The notes below the pieces were generated by a model that saw only the letters and a list, made by a program, of their open reading frames with translations, had not been told where the DNA came from and did not search any database. The position numbers were made by a program, and so were the translations under genes. DNA of 64,000 nt from Prochlorococcus sp. AG-402-A08. Its GTDB lineage: Bacteria; Cyanobacteriota; Cyanobacteriia; PCC-6307; Cyanobiaceae. Location of the stretch: positions 1 through 64,000 of the forward strand of contig QCHH01000001.1 in assembly GCA_003279585.1 (NCBI GenBank), given 5' to 3'. Below are positions 12,233 through 24,395 of the stretch, one piece after another (positions within the stretch are counted from its first letter, which is position 1; each line of letters opens with the position of its first letter).

Positions 12233-15200
12233 ATGGGAGATGAGTGGAGTTCTAAAAGATTAAAGCGGTGGGGACTTGCTGGAACCTTTGCGGCGTTGGG
12301 TGGTGTTTTGATTTGGAGTTGCGCAGATCTATTAGTAGCTAGGACTATAAGCCGTTTTTCTCCACAAATAGAAAAAACATTATCTAATTCATTAGGTCAT
12401 CCTTTAAAAATAGGTTCCTACAAGGGGCTTAGACCATGGGGAGTTGAGTTGGGGCCAACAAGGCTACTTCCAGGTGTTGAGGATTCTTCCTCAGTAAACA
12501 TTTCAACTTTAACAATTAAATTTGCTCCTTTTGCTAGTTTATTTAATTGGCAACCAGTTGCAATATTTAATCCAAAAGGAGCAGAAGTTCTATTAAGAAA
12601 GAATGATAGTGGTTCATTTTGGGTTGTCCCTCAGACTGATAAGGCTAAAAAAATTAATATTCAACTTAAATTAAATTTAAAAGAACCAACTAAAATTGTA
12701 TTTAATTCTGGAGATACAACTTTATTAGCGAAAGGCAACCTATCTCTTAATCTTGGGAAGAAACAGATTTATGGTGCGATTAATCTAGAGTCCAAAAAAC
12801 AAGGAAGCGTCTATCTTGCAGGAAAAGGATATTGGGATGGAATAGAATTTCAAACTAAAGTAAGAATTAATAAACTAAAACTTGGTATTTTGGATGGGGT
12901 TTTAGGAAAATATTCTAATATTATTACTAGAGGTAAAATAAATGGAAGCCTAAGTTTTGGAGTAAAGAAAGGCTTAATAAGATGTAAGGGTGATTTATTA
13001 GTTAATGATTTAACTCTAAGCGGAGGCCCACTAAGTGATACATTATCTACAAATAATTCAAAAATAAAATGTGATAAAAATAAGCTTAAGTTAATAAATT
13101 CTAATTGGAATTATGGCTATTTTGATATATCTAATACATCGGAAATATCATTTTATAGAAAAGATAAAACTTATATAACTTCTGCTGCTAATATTAAAAT
13201 TAAAGATTTTGATCATACTCCACTATTGTTAAATTTAAAATTACCTATCTTTATCATTGATAGACAATTTGTTACTGGAGATTTAAATGCTAATTTTAAT
13301 TTAGACTCCTTCCCCTTAGGGTCTTTAAATCCAATACTAAATTCATCATTGTCGGGGAAATTAAATACAAAAGGTGATCTCCAAGGAAGATTATCTTCAC
13401 TTAAATCCACGATTAATCTTTCTTTAGATAATCCACAGATTAATGGTGTTCGTTTAAGAGAAAAATGGAAAGGTTCTTTTACTCGGATTCCCAATGAAAA
13501 GAAATGGGGTAGTTTGAGAATGGAATCGGAAGGTGCTTCCATCCCTGGTAGTCTTCAAATTAACTTTAATAAGGATGGAGATTTTAATGATTTAATTCTA
13601 AATAGATTAGACGGTAAAATAAGTTTGAATCCCTCATCAAATGCTTTTGAATGGGAAGCTAATAAATTCAGATTAGATCGATTAGAAGTTGCTTTCCCGC
13701 CAGAAAAAAGTTTTAAACGAATCTTTGGAGAAGTTTCAGGTAATGGGATGTTTTCTCTTGATCCACTATTTCTTAATGGTGATTTGAATTTAGATTATTT
13801 TAGATTGTTAGGTTTTCAATTAAAAAAAGCAAGTATTAAAGGTCAAATCAAAAATTCAGAAACTAATTTAACAGGTCAATTAATACCATCTGAAAACGGA
13901 AAGATTAAATTTGATATTAATAATGGGTCCAAATTTTCTCTAATAGCAAAAGTGAAGGATGTTAGTGCTAAATGGATTACAGCTACAGCTTTAGAGTTCC
14001 CTAAATTGGGATTGAAGTATTCGGATGCATTCGGTGAGGCTGAAGACTTAGAAAAATTGATAATTGGTTACCCTAATAGTTCTATTGATAGTCAGTTAGA
14101 GGCTTTAACTAAGTCGAAGGATTCATATAGAGAAGAGATGAAAAAGATAAATAATCAGAGCATTATTAATCCTTTTGATCTTAATGGGGATGTAGATGCG
14201 AATATCAAGTTAAGTGGTCCAAGCTTATCTGATTTAAAGTTAGAAGCTAAAGCCTTTGGAAAGGTTTGGACAAACAAATTGAAGATTATAAATTCAAAAG
14301 AAATAAGACCTTTTAAAGCAACTTTTAATGGAAATTTAGGTTCAGGAAATGGAAGTTTTACTCTACTTGATTTTCATTTTTCATTATTATCTTTAGTTGC
14401 ACCATTACCTTCGTCAGTTAATGGATATTTTGGTTTAAAGGGTAAATATAGTTTAGCTAATGTGATGCCACTAGTTACAGCTGATTTAATTATTAAAGAT
14501 ACAGTAATTTATAACAGAAATATTAACTTAGATAATGGTAATATTTTATTTAAAGATAATTTTTTAGAGTTTGATATCGCCATAAGGGATAATTCTTCGG
14601 TAAATCCTGTTAATTTAAGTGGCACCTTTCCATTAATTAGTTCCTACCCTATTGATCTAAAGATTGAAAGTCATGGAGATGGATTAGCTTTTTTGACAGG
14701 CCTAACAAAAGGTGGTGTTTCTTGGACCTCAGGTACGGCCGATCTAAGCTTATTGATTAGAGGAACACCTGCAAAACCGGTTGCGAATGGTTTTTTTGTT
14801 TTGAGAAACAGTGAGCTACTTTTTCAAGATAAAGAAATAAATAATTTAAATAGCACAATAGTTTTTGATTTTAATAGACTTGAAGTCTTGAATCTTAAAG
14901 CAAATATAGGAGCAAACGGTACCATTAATAGCCAAGGTGGAATTTCATTATTTGATTCTAAATTAAGCGAAAGCAAGCCATTGACTCTTTCTTTAGAAAA
15001 AACACGGATTAAAACGGCATTTACTGACATCAGCGCTTCATCTAACATTTTTGTTAGAGGATCTATTTTGAAACCTCAATTGGGAGGTGAAGTCTTTATT
15101 TCAGAAGGTTCAATTTTTGCTAAAAGAGCTAATAATCCAGATAAGACTACACCCAAAGCATCAGAAGGTAATAAAGATTCTAAGGTGAAAATAATTCGTA

Positions 15201-16192
15201 GATTACCAGAACAAAACTGGAATCAGAAAGAACCTCTGGTTTTATTTATTCAAGATGAAGATGCACCTGCAAGTCGAATAGTTAGTGGTGGGTTGCCTGA
15301 TGGATTTGAATCAATAATCTTTGATAATTTAAAGCTCGTACTTGGTCCTTCATTGCGATTGGTTTCTCAACCCTTGGCAAGCTTTGAAACTAATGGATTC
15401 CTTTTCCTGAACGGTGCTTTTGATGAGTCACTTGATGTTAGTGGAGTTATTAAACTTGTTAGTGGCTACGTTAATCTCTTTACGACTACTTTTAATCTAG
15501 ATCAAAGTGAACCTAATGTAGCTGTATTTGTACCGTCTATGGGCTTAGTTCCATATGTTGATGTGACTTTAAAAAGCCGTGTACCAGATAATGTTAGAGA
15601 CGTAAGTAATTTTTCTTCAAATGGTATGGCATCATTTGGTATTGGAGGCTCTCGTTTCGTAAATGTTGAAGTAACTGCCTCTGGACCTGCAGATCGCATT
15701 AGTGAGAGTTTTCAATTGAGAAGCACTCCATCTTTGGGGAGAAGTGAGTTGTTAGGACTTATAGGAGGTAATTCTCTCGCAAATCTAATAAGTAGTGGAG
15801 GAAATGGTGATGTGCTGGCTAGCTTTTTGAATAGATCTTTTGCTTCTTATCTTCAAGGAAATATCAATGGTTTTTTAAGTGATAGGCTTCAAATATCTTT
15901 GTATCCTGCTTATATAAATGGATCAGATTCAAAGGATGATACTAGTGAAAGTGGTTCTTCAAGTACTGACCAGGAGGATACTAATCTGTCAGGTCAACAG
16001 GCATGGGTGACTGAAATAGGAGTTGACCTTAACGATAAAATTAATTTCTCAGTTCAGGCCGCTCCTAATCGACAAGATATTCCACCGAAAGGAAATATTA
16101 CTTTTCAGATGAATCCTAACGTAGGTTTATTAGGCTCGTTTGATAAGAATGGAAATTGGCAAAGTCAGCTCCAACTCTTTTTTAGATATTAA
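12233..16192 (+). CDS. TamB / DUF490-like translocation and assembly module protein
   Basis: 1319 aa, N-terminal TM anchor, repeated beta-rich segments, C-terminal DUF490 features (STPSLGRSELLGLIGG, QAAPNRQDIPPKGNITFQ). Confidence 0.85.
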   Translation: MGDEWSSKRLKRWGLAGTFAALGGVLIWSCADLLVARTISRFSPQIEKTLSNSLGHPLKIGSYKGLRPWGVELGPTRLLPGVEDSSSVNISTLTIKFAPFASLFNWQPVAIFNPKGAEVLLRKNDSGSFWVVPQTDKAKKINIQLKLNLKEPTKIVFNSGDTTLLAKGNLSLNLGKKQIYGAINLESKKQGSVYLAGKGYWDGIEFQTKVRINKLKLGILDGVLGKYSNIITRGKINGSLSFGVKKGLIRCKGDLLVNDLTLSGGPLSDTLSTNNSKIKCDKNKLKLINSNWNYGYFDISNTSEISFYRKDKTYITSAANIKIKDFDHTPLLLNLKLPIFIIDRQFVTGDLNANFNLDSFPLGSLNPILNSSLSGKLNTKGDLQGRLSSLKSTINLSLDNPQINGVRLREKWKGSFTRIPNEKKWGSLRMESEGASIPGSLQINFNKDGDFNDLILNRLDGKISLNPSSNAFEWEANKFRLDRLEVAFPPEKSFKRIFGEVSGNGMFSLDPLFLNGDLNLDYFRLLGFQLKKASIKGQIKNSETNLTGQLIPSENGKIKFDINNGSKFSLIAKVKDVSAKWITATALEFPKLGLKYSDAFGEAEDLEKLIIGYPNSSIDSQLEALTKSKDSYREEMKKINNQSIINPFDLNGDVDANIKLSGPSLSDLKLEAKAFGKVWTNKLKIINSKEIRPFKATFNGNLGSGNGSFTLLDFHFSLLSLVAPLPSSVNGYFGLKGKYSLANVMPLVTADLIIKDTVIYNRNINLDNGNILFKDNFLEFDIAIRDNSSVNPVNLSGTFPLISSYPIDLKIESHGDGLAFLTGLTKGGVSWTSGTADLSLLIRGTPAKPVANGFFVLRNSELLFQDKEINNLNSTIVFDFNRLEVLNLKANIGANGTINSQGGISLFDSKLSESKPLTLSLEKTRIKTAFTDISASSNIFVRGSILKPQLGGEVFISEGSIFAKRANNPDKTTPKASEGNKDSKVKIIRRLPEQNWNQKEPLVLFIQDEDAPASRIVSGGLPDGFESIIFDNLKLVLGPSLRLVSQPLASFETNGFLFLNGAFDESLDVSGVIKLVSGYVNLFTTTFNLDQSEPNVAVFVPSMGLVPYVDVTLKSRVPDNVRDVSNFSSNGMASFGIGGSRFVNVEVTASGPADRISESFQLRSTPSLGRSELLGLIGGNSLANLISSGGNGDVLASFLNRSFASYLQGNINGFLSDRLQISLYPAYINGSDSKDDTSESGSSSTDQEDTNLSGQQAWVTEIGVDLNDKINFSVQAAPNRQDIPPKGNITFQMNPNVGLLGSFDKNGNWQSQLQLFFRY

Positions 16193-16332
16193 AGAAATCA
16201 ATAAAAATGACTAAATTAAAAAATGCTTAGTTAGATAGACTTTTATCTTCTTATATTGCTTGATTAGCCATTAAAGGAATATTTTAAAGATAGTGAGAAA
16301 TTATCTTTGATTAAATAGTCGATCCAAATCAA

Positions 16333-17649
16333 ATGAGTACAAACTTTTCAGTCCCTGAACCTACGTCCCAGCTAGTAAAAGTAGCGGAGAGCGTAAAAAA
16401 GGCTTCTATTTTGCTTGGTCAATCCACTAATGAACAAAGGTGTGAGGCTTTGACTGAAATGGCAAATGCTTTGAATGAAAATGCCGATGAGATTTTAGAA
16501 GCAAATATTCAAGATCTTGAAAGATCAGAAGAAGAAGGGTTGAATAAATCACTTTTATCAAGACTTCAGTTAACAAAAACTAAACTCAAAGGATGCATTG
16601 ACGGGGTCCTAAAGGTTTCAAACCTTGCAGATCCAATTGGTAATAGACAACTTCATAGGAAATTGGATGAAAACCTTATTCTTGAGAGAGTTACAGTTCC
16701 ACTGGGAGTCTTAGGAGTGATATTTGAATCGAGACCAGATGCATTAATCCAAATTGCGTCTCTTGCTGTTCGTTCTGGTAATGGAGCTTTATTAAAAGGA
16801 GGAAGTGAAGCAAAAGCCACAAATCAAGCAATAATGAATTCTCTTGATAATGGGTTAAACAAATCAAATGTGGGCTCAGGAGCTTTGTCTTTGCTTACTA
16901 CACGTCAAGAAAGCTTAGGCTTGCTTCGTTTAGACCGCTATGTGAATTTGATAATACCTAGAGGTAGCAATGAGTTGGTTCAATTTATTCAAGGGAATAC
17001 ACGCATCCCTGTCTTAGGTCATGCTGATGGTATTTGTCATCTATATGTAGATAATTCTGTAGATATTGATAAAGCTATAAGTATAGCTTTAGACAGTAAG
17101 ATTCAATATCCTGCTGCTTGTAATGCAATTGAGACATTATTAATTCATAAAGATGTTGCCGAGATGTTTTTGAAAAAAGGCTTGCCAATTTTTTCTAGCG
17201 CAGGAGTTACTCTTAAGGGAGATGCAATAAGTCAATCTTTAGGTGTTAAAAGTAAGGCTGATGAGGCAGACTGGTCTACAGAATATCTTGACTTAATTCT
17301 TTCAATAAAAATTGTTCGTAATATAGACGAAGCTATTGAACATATTCGTAAATATAGCTCTCGTCATACTGAGGCGATAGTTACTGATGACAAGGAAGTT
17401 GCTGAAAAATTTTTAAGTTCAGTCGATAGTGCAGGTGTTTATCATAATTGTTCTACTCGTTTTGCAGATGGTTTCCGATATGGATTTGGAGCTGAAGTTG
17501 GGATAAGTACCCAGACTCTTCCACCAAGAGGACCAGTTGGATTGGAAGGCTTAATTACCTATCGCTATTATCTCAGAGGTGATGGTGACCTCGTTAAGGA
17601 TTTCGCTTCTGGAGATAGAAGTTTTTCTCATATTGATCTACCATTATGA
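16333..17649 (+). CDS. proA: Gamma-glutamyl phosphate reductase
   Basis: [53 protein letters not shown].. [11 protein letters not shown]. Confidence 0.97.
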   Translation: MSTNFSVPEPTSQLVKVAESVKKASILLGQSTNEQRCEALTEMANALNENADEILEANIQDLERSEEEGLNKSLLSRLQLTKTKLKGCIDGVLKVSNLADPIGNRQLHRKLDENLILERVTVPLGVLGVIFESRPDALIQIASLAVRSGNGALLKGGSEAKATNQAIMNSLDNGLNKSNVGSGALSLLTTRQESLGLLRLDRYVNLIIPRGSNELVQFIQGNTRIPVLGHADGICHLYVDNSVDIDKAISIALDSKIQYPAACNAIETLLIHKDVAEMFLKKGLPIFSSAGVTLKGDAISQSLGVKSKADEADWSTEYLDLILSIKIVRNIDEAIEHIRKYSSRHTEAIVTDDKEVAEKFLSSVDSAGVYHNCSTRFADGFRYGFGAEVGISTQTLPPRGPVGLEGLITYRYYLRGDGDLVKDFASGDRSFSHIDLPL

Positions 17650-18035
17650 GTCAATTTAATAATCTAAGCGTCATTCATATAAAAGATATAAATCTATGGG
17701 CCCATGTAGGTGTTTTAGAAAGTGAGCGAATACATGGTCAAAGCTTTCTTCTCGATATTAGTTTTTGGTTGGATTTGGATGAGTCATCCAAGCTTGATCA
17801 ATTAGATAAATCAATAGATTATAGCGAAGCAATTAAAGCAGTTAAAAAACTTTCATTTGAAATCAAATGCTTAACGATTGAGTATTTTAGCGATCAAATT
17901 TTAAATCTTCTTGAGTCTCTTTATGGTCCAGTTCCAATTCATATTCTGCTGACAAAATGCTCGCCACCAATAGATGGATTTAGTGGAAATGTTTTAATCG
18001 AAAAAAAAAGGAATTTCTTATCTCCTATTAATTAA
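17646..18035 (+). CDS. folB: Dihydroneopterin aldolase
   Basis: [30 protein letters not shown]; translationally overlaps proA by 4 nt. Confidence 0.88.
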   Translation: MSQFNNLSVIHIKDINLWAHVGVLESERIHGQSFLLDISFWLDLDESSKLDQLDKSIDYSEAIKAVKKLSFEIKCLTIEYFSDQILNLLESLYGPVPIHILLTKCSPPIDGFSGNVLIEKKRNFLSPIN

Positions 18036-18638
18036 TTGGATACCAATAAAAGACCAATTTTTCTTGTTCATGGTTTGTGGAACAATCCTAAATTATTTGA
18101 AAAATTAATTAAAAAAATAAAAGAAGATGATTATGAATTGTATAGACCACATTTGCCACATAAATATGGGAAAACATCTCTTAGGTGTTTAGCTCGAGAT
18201 CTAGATTCTAAGATCAAGGAATTAGTTGGTCCTGAAATCGAAATTGATATTGTTGGTTTCTCAATGGGTGGATTAATTAGTAGGTTGTGGTTGCAAAATC
18301 ATGATGGTTTTTTAAGAACTAGACGTTTTTTTAGTATTGGTTCGCCTCATTTTGGTACTTACACAGCGCAAATGATCCCTTCATTTTTTATGCCAGGTAT
18401 TGCAGAGATGAAAAGAGGCAGTGGTCTATTATCTAAATTAAATAATGACTTGACTTCCTTAGAAAAGGTTGAATGCACAAGCTTTTTTACAAAATGGGAC
18501 TTGATGTCATTCCCAGGGTGGCAAGCAAAACTTTCTATTGGTGATTCTTATCATTTACCTGTGTTAACACATAAAGAATTGATAACAAATTCTAGCTCTC
18601 TAGATATTTTAGCCAAAAAGATTTTTATTAGTAGCTAA
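18036..18638 (+). CDS. Alpha/beta-hydrolase, lipase/PGAP1-like
   Basis: FLVHGLWNNPKLF and DIVGFSMGGLISRLW nucleophile motif (GxSxG); apparent TTG start. Confidence 0.8.
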   Translation: MDTNKRPIFLVHGLWNNPKLFEKLIKKIKEDDYELYRPHLPHKYGKTSLRCLARDLDSKIKELVGPEIEIDIVGFSMGGLISRLWLQNHDGFLRTRRFFSIGSPHFGTYTAQMIPSFFMPGIAEMKRGSGLLSKLNNDLTSLEKVECTSFFTKWDLMSFPGWQAKLSIGDSYHLPVLTHKELITNSSSLDILAKKIFISS

Positions 18639-20746
18639 TTAAGCCCACTATGTCTTATTAGAGCTTCAGTAGAGGGAAGTCTTCCTCTAAATTGTTTGAA
18701 AACCTTATTGGGTGAACGACTACCACCAAGACTAAGAATAGAATCACGATATTTTTTACCAATCTTTCGGACTTCATCCTGATTTGTAAGGCCTGCCTCT
18801 TCAAATGCGGCAAAGGCATCAGAGCTGAGTACTTCAGCCCATTTATAAGAGTAGTATCCAGCAGCATAGCCACCAGCAAAAATATGGCTGAAGGCACAGA
18901 GAAATTGATCTTCTGGAATCGGCTTCATTACTGTTGTATTTTTTGCGATTTCTCGTCGTAAATCATCTGGGGAAATTTTTAATTCTTCATTCCATTGACT
19001 ATGGAGCTTTAGATCAGTAAGAGCAAAATGTATTTGTCTTAAAGTCGCAAGCCCAGAATTAAATGTTCTGCTTGATCTCAACTTATTGATTTCAGATTTT
19101 GGTAATGGCTCTTTCGTTTTCCAATGGATTGCTATTTCAGAAATTGTTTGATCCTCTAAACACCAATTTTCCATAAATTGGCTTGCTAATTCGACAGCAT
19201 CCCATTCAACGTTATTAATGCCGGCTGCTTGAGGGTGATTTACAGTTGTCAGCATATGTTGTAGCCCATGCCCAAATTCATGGAAGAGAGTTTCGACTTC
19301 TTCGAAACTCATCAGACTGGGCTTTTCAGCAATAGGAGGCGTTTGATTGCAGACTAAATAGGCTACTGGGAGAACAATATCATCCTTTGTTTTTTGATTT
19401 CGGCACAAACATTCATCCATCCAGGCACCTCCTCTTTTTGTCGCAGGACGACTAAAGGGATCTAGATAGAAAGATGCGATTCTCTGACTATCTAAATTTT
19501 TAACATTGAAAAAACGGACATCTTCATGCCATAAAGGAGCTGAATTAATTGCTTCTTCAATATCAATTTCAAAAAGTCTTTTGCACAAGTTGAATAGACC
19601 ATTAAGAACTTGATCTAAAGGAAACCATGGCCTGAGTTTCTCTTGGTCAAGATCGTATTTCTCTTTGCGTAGAACTTCAGACCAAAAACTTACATCCCAT
19701 GGAGATAGCTCAAAATCTTCGTTTTCTCCATTTCTTTTGGCACACTCATGAAGATGTATAACTTCTTTTTCAGCATGAGGCATTGCAGCCAATCGTAATT
19801 CTTCGAGCAACATCTCTACAGCATTTTCATTATCCGCCATCTTTGTGGCTAAACTAATTTCACACCAATTTTTATATCCCAATAGTTTTGCCTGTTTGTT
19901 TCTGAGATCTAAAATTTCTTCAATTATTTTTTTGTTACTAATCTTTCCATCGCTAGCTCTACTTACAAAGGCTCTATAAACTTTCTCTCTGAGACGTCTA
20001 TTTTTTGCATAAGTTTGAAAAGGAATGTATCTAGGCATATCTAAGCCAACTCTCCATGGGCCGTTTGATGTTGATGGATCATTGCCTTCTTCATCTTTGT
20101 CACCAGACTCCTTTGCCGCAAGAGCCAATGTTTCAAGTGCTCTTTCAGGAAGCCCCTCGACTTCTGACTTGTCTTTTAATAAAAGGCTCCAATTCTTAGT
20201 CGCATCTAATACATTGTTACTGAAAGTAGTTGATAATTCAGCTAATCGCTCACTGCGAGAATTAAATAGTGCTTTTTCATTAGTTTCTAGACCAATTCCT
20301 TTGTTTTTCATTGTTATTAGTTCTGTCTCAATTATTCTGATTTGTGTTTCATCCTTTATGTTTCCATGGTCTTTCAAATTTGAGAGCGCCTTAAAAATGA
20401 CTTCGTTTTGAGCAAGCTGATTACTAAATCTAACTATTGTAGGTTGCTGATTTGAATGAACCTCACGTAGTTCAGTGGAATTGCATACAGCATTCAGATG
20501 ACTTACAACTCCCCAGCTCCACCTTAGCTTTTCACCTATATCATAAAGCTGAGGCATTACATCTTCCCAACTTAGAGAGCTTTTGGTTGATAATTGTTTT
20601 TTGAGTTGTTCTTCTAGTTTATTTAATTCTTCATTTAGTTCTTTTATCAGTTTGGGTATGTTTTCAGTAATCTCCTTAGGAGTAATTTTATCGTAATCAG
20701 GAAGGCCTTCACCTTTTAATAGTGCTGATGGTTTAATTGAAGTCAT
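18635..20746 (-). CDS. prlC: M3-family oligopeptidase A-like metallopeptidase
   Basis: Zn motif LFHEFGHGLQHML; 703 aa M3 architecture. Confidence 0.93.
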   Translation of the reverse strand: MTSIKPSALLKGEGLPDYDKITPKEITENIPKLIKELNEELNKLEEQLKKQLSTKSSLSWEDVMPQLYDIGEKLRWSWGVVSHLNAVCNSTELREVHSNQQPTIVRFSNQLAQNEVIFKALSNLKDHGNIKDETQIRIIETELITMKNKGIGLETNEKALFNSRSERLAELSTTFSNNVLDATKNWSLLLKDKSEVEGLPERALETLALAAKESGDKDEEGNDPSTSNGPWRVGLDMPRYIPFQTYAKNRRLREKVYRAFVSRASDGKISNKKIIEEILDLRNKQAKLLGYKNWCEISLATKMADNENAVEMLLEELRLAAMPHAEKEVIHLHECAKRNGENEDFELSPWDVSFWSEVLRKEKYDLDQEKLRPWFPLDQVLNGLFNLCKRLFEIDIEEAINSAPLWHEDVRFFNVKNLDSQRIASFYLDPFSRPATKRGGAWMDECLCRNQKTKDDIVLPVAYLVCNQTPPIAEKPSLMSFEEVETLFHEFGHGLQHMLTTVNHPQAAGINNVEWDAVELASQFMENWCLEDQTISEIAIHWKTKEPLPKSEINKLRSSRTFNSGLATLRQIHFALTDLKLHSQWNEELKISPDDLRREIAKNTTVMKPIPEDQFLCAFSHIFAGGYAAGYYSYKWAEVLSSDAFAAFEEAGLTNQDEVRKIGKKYRDSILSLGGSRSPNKVFKQFRGRLPSTEALIRHSGLN

Positions 20747-20761
20747 TTTTTAGGTTCAAAA

Positions 20762-22336
20762 CTAACTGATTGGTACAAGGCTATTGCTAATTAATGATTG
20801 TGCGAGAGCATTTGTTGATACCTCATATAAATCAATAGCTATCCTCGGCCAAAAACCTATTACTAGTGTAGGAACTAAGAGGCTTAAACCTATTGAAAGT
20901 TCTCTCGCATCCATTTCTTTTACTATCGATAAAGCAGGTATTCTTGGGCCAAAGAATACCCTTCTACACATTGAAAGAAGGTATATAGGAGTTAAGACCA
21001 GTCCAATAGCTGCTAAAAGGATTGTTATTGCTCTAAATAACGAAGTAAATCCTTCTTGACTAGTTATGCCGAGAAAAACTGTGATTTCACTTATAAACCC
21101 ACTCATGCCTGGTAAGGCAAGTGATGCTAAAGAACTGGCCAAGAAGAATGCAAAGGTAATTGGCAAAGCCTTCGCAAGACCGCCCATATTCGGGATTGAA
21201 AGAGTATTTGTTCTTTCATAAAAACTTCCTGTAACAAAAAACATTGCGGCAGCAATCAGCCCATGGCTAATCATTTGGAGCATCGCTCCACTGATTCCAA
21301 GTGCATTAACTGCACCAATTCCAACAAGAACAAAACCCATATGACTTACAGAGCTGCAGGCTATGCGCCTTTTTACATTGTCTTGAGCAAAAGCATTCAG
21401 AGCACCATAAATAATATTTACTATCCCAATTATGATTAAAGCTGGGGCAAGTATTAAATGAGTATCCGGTAAAATTTGGACATTAAATCTTATGAGAGCG
21501 TAACCTCCCATTTTTAATAAAACACCAGCCAATAACATTGAAACAGGTGCATTTGCCTCCCCATGAGCATCTGGTAGCCAGGTATGAAGTGGAAAGATAG
21601 GAAGCTTTACTCCAAAACCAATTAAAAAACCTAAATAACAAAATATCCCAAAATTGCCAGTAATAGATTTGGCTGCGATTTCACTTAAATTAAAGGTAAA
21701 TTGATCTCCAGAAAGAGCTAAAGCAAGTCCACTAATTAATATTAGAAGGGAAGCTAGAGCTGTATAAAGGATGAATTTTGTTGCTGCATATAGTTTTCTT
21801 TTCCCTCCCCAAATAGCAATCAGTAGATAGACAGGAACGAGTTCAAGCTCCCAAGCTAAAAAGAATAGTAAGAAATCTTGTGAAAGGAAAACCAAAGCTT
21901 GGGCGGAAGCTTGAATTAGTAATAAAGCAAAGTAAAGCCTTGTTTTTTGTTTTACTTTCCAACTTGCAGCTGCAGATAAAAAAGTTATTAGCCCGCTTAG
22001 AACTACCAGAGGTGCAGATATACCATCTACTCCTAATGACCATTCGAGTCCTATGGAAGGAAGCCACTGAAGTCTTTCAACCAACTGAAGACTTTCGCTA
22101 CTTGGATCAAACAAATTGGAAAAAGCCAATACAATTATTAGAAAATCGGCTAATAAAATAACTAGGGCTATATTTCTTGGCAGATTAGAATTTTTACTTT
22201 CTTGCGTTGGGAGGAAAGGCATTATCAATGCTCCAACTATAGGTAGGAGCACAATGAGTGAAAGCCATGGAAATACTGTCTGAGAATCAATACTCATAGG
22301 CAGATTGGCATCCATAATTTGGGGCAAGTCAGCCAT
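20762..22336 (-). CDS. ndhD: NAD(P)H-quinone oxidoreductase chain 4 (NDH-1 subunit D)
   Basis: Proton-pump antiporter-like motifs [66 protein letters not shown]. Confidence 0.95.
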   Translation of the reverse strand: MADLPQIMDANLPMSIDSQTVFPWLSLIVLLPIVGALIMPFLPTQESKNSNLPRNIALVILLADFLIIVLAFSNLFDPSSESLQLVERLQWLPSIGLEWSLGVDGISAPLVVLSGLITFLSAAASWKVKQKTRLYFALLLIQASAQALVFLSQDFLLFFLAWELELVPVYLLIAIWGGKRKLYAATKFILYTALASLLILISGLALALSGDQFTFNLSEIAAKSITGNFGIFCYLGFLIGFGVKLPIFPLHTWLPDAHGEANAPVSMLLAGVLLKMGGYALIRFNVQILPDTHLILAPALIIIGIVNIIYGALNAFAQDNVKRRIACSSVSHMGFVLVGIGAVNALGISGAMLQMISHGLIAAAMFFVTGSFYERTNTLSIPNMGGLAKALPITFAFFLASSLASLALPGMSGFISEITVFLGITSQEGFTSLFRAITILLAAIGLVLTPIYLLSMCRRVFFGPRIPALSIVKEMDARELSIGLSLLVPTLVIGFWPRIAIDLYEVSTNALAQSLISNSLVPIS

Positions 22337-22372
22337 AAAGCTATCAGTTTTTGTTCGTTTTCATGAGTAGAA

Positions 22373-23320
22373 CTACCCAAAGGTGTTTGAAATACATTCG
22401 CTTCCTCTGAGTTGGAGGTTCATTAAAGGAGCACGACTTGCTACACCAGCAGCTTCCCAGGCTTTGACCATTGCGACACTGACTTCTCGGCCTTTAGTCG
22501 CTTTGCACAAGGCAAGAATGCTTGGTCCTGCTCCACTTATTGCACATCCTAAAGCTCCGGCAGCCTTTGCAGCTTCTCTTACCTCTAACCCACCTTTGAT
22601 CAATCCCCATCTATAGGGTTCATGAAGCTTGTCATGCATACCATCTGCAATTAGATCCTCATTACCAGTCCTTAGTCCTTGAAGTAGAAGCGTAAGGGCC
22701 CCTAAATTGATTACTGCATCATTTACTGGAATGTTCTCTGGCATGACACGTCTTGCTTCGCTGGTACTAAGGCGAATAGATGGGATTGCAACTACTGCTT
22801 TTATTGATTGATCCCAATCACAGCGGACTACGCGCCATCTGTCGTTTGCAGTTTTAGCTGTTACGCAAAGACCTCCTATTAAAGATGGAACAACATTGTC
22901 TGGATGACCTTCTATATCTATTGCCAGCTCCAATAATTTTTCCTTAGGCAATGGATATCCCGCAAGTGCGTTTGCTCCAACTAATCCTGCCACGATTGCT
23001 GTAGCACTGCTTCCAAGGCCCCTTGCAGGAGGCACAGCTAATTTTACTCTTGCTTCAAGAGCAACAGGCTCTACTCCTGCAGTTCTCCAAACTCTCTGCG
23101 CGGCTCGATAGAAAAGGTTTTCAGGACCACCTCTTAAATGATTACCTTCAGTACTTTCCATTATTAATTCAAACCTTTCAGCATTACCCTCAATTCTTTT
23201 AATAGTGAACTGATTGGAAAGATCTAGTGCTGCCCCGAGGCAATCAAACCCCGGACCAATATTGGCTGTAGTAGAAGGAACTTCTACTAAGACAGTTTGT
23301 CCTATTTTTGGCGGCCCCAT
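22373..23320 (-). CDS. thrB: Homoserine kinase
   Basis: GHMP kinase motif PPARGLGSSATAIVAGLVGAN; STTANIGPGFDCLGAAL. Confidence 0.96.
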   Translation of the reverse strand: MGPPKIGQTVLVEVPSTTANIGPGFDCLGAALDLSNQFTIKRIEGNAERFELIMESTEGNHLRGGPENLFYRAAQRVWRTAGVEPVALEARVKLAVPPARGLGSSATAIVAGLVGANALAGYPLPKEKLLELAIDIEGHPDNVVPSLIGGLCVTAKTANDRWRVVRCDWDQSIKAVVAIPSIRLSTSEARRVMPENIPVNDAVINLGALTLLLQGLRTGNEDLIADGMHDKLHEPYRWGLIKGGLEVREAAKAAGALGCAISGAGPSILALCKATKGREVSVAMVKAWEAAGVASRAPLMNLQLRGSECISNTFG

Positions 23321-23331
23321 GTTTTTATCCT

Positions 23332-24375
23332 TTAGCTAAGTCTCCCATTTGATTCGGCACTTAAGCGTGCTCTGCAAGCTGAACTGAATAATGTCGCCTC
23401 TGGATCTTTAAGAACAATCAATGGGATTTCCTTTAAATAAGATTGAAAGCGACCCTTATTACTAAATGCATTAAGGAAGTTAGAAGAGTTTATTCCATTG
23501 AGGTTTTTTGATGCTGTTCCGCCTGAAATCCATAACCCTGAAGAGCAAAGTTCTTGTAAGGCGAGGTCTCCAGCTGCAGATCCATAAGCATTTAGCCACA
23601 ATCGCAAAGCTTCAGACATTAATTTGTCTCCGTTAGTTGCTTTTTCCCAAACAAGTGCGGGCAAATCTGTGAAAGCTGATTTTTCACTATCTATTTTTTT
23701 TAAAGTTCCGTGAAATGGGTGATTTTCATTTGTTGGATCATCCAATTTCCATCTGGCAATCATTCCAAGGCCAGTTCCACTAACTATTCTTTCAATCGAT
23801 ACTCTTTGAATGTTTAACTTCTTTTTTAGCCATTTGACTAATTCCCATTCTTCATCTGTTCTTGGGGAAAATTCCCGATGCCCACCTTCACTTGGAAATA
23901 TAAAAATGTTTTTAGGTGTAATTAATCCTCTGGACATTCCTAACCCAGTACCAGCTCCGATAATGGCAACTAATTTTTGATTAGTTTTGTCATCAGAATT
24001 TATTGTTCCTTGGATTACTTCATATTGGGATTTTTTGAAAAATGGTATTCCATATATTAAAACTGAGAAATCATTTATTAATTCAATATTACTTATTTTT
24101 GAAAGCTGAGATAATTCTTCTGTTTCGATATCCCAGCCAAGATTTGTAATCTTAACTTCCCGGCCTTTTATTGGACCTGCCACTCCAATACAACCATATT
24201 CAGGGAGTAATATGTGGTCTGGTAAATATTTAATAAAATCTTCAAATACTGAGTAAAAAGATTTCCATTCTGACGAAATATAGTACTTTTCAAATAATTT
24301 TTGTGGATAGTTCTCGTTTGAATAAATAGCTAAGATTGTTTTAGTTCCTCCTAGGTCTCCGGCAAGTAAATTCAT
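23332..24375 (-). CDS. glk: Glucokinase
   Basis: LAGDLGGTKTILAIY, GAGTGLGMSRG, PSEGGHREFSPR, SGTGLGMIARW. Confidence 0.93.
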   Translation of the reverse strand: MNLLAGDLGGTKTILAIYSNENYPQKLFEKYYISSEWKSFYSVFEDFIKYLPDHILLPEYGCIGVAGPIKGREVKITNLGWDIETEELSQLSKISNIELINDFSVLIYGIPFFKKSQYEVIQGTINSDDKTNQKLVAIIGAGTGLGMSRGLITPKNIFIFPSEGGHREFSPRTDEEWELVKWLKKKLNIQRVSIERIVSGTGLGMIARWKLDDPTNENHPFHGTLKKIDSEKSAFTDLPALVWEKATNGDKLMSEALRLWLNAYGSAAGDLALQELCSSGLWISGGTASKNLNGINSSNFLNAFSNKGRFQSYLKEIPLIVLKDPEATLFSSACRARLSAESNGRLS

Positions 24376-24395
24376 TATTTATGAAATTTCTTTAA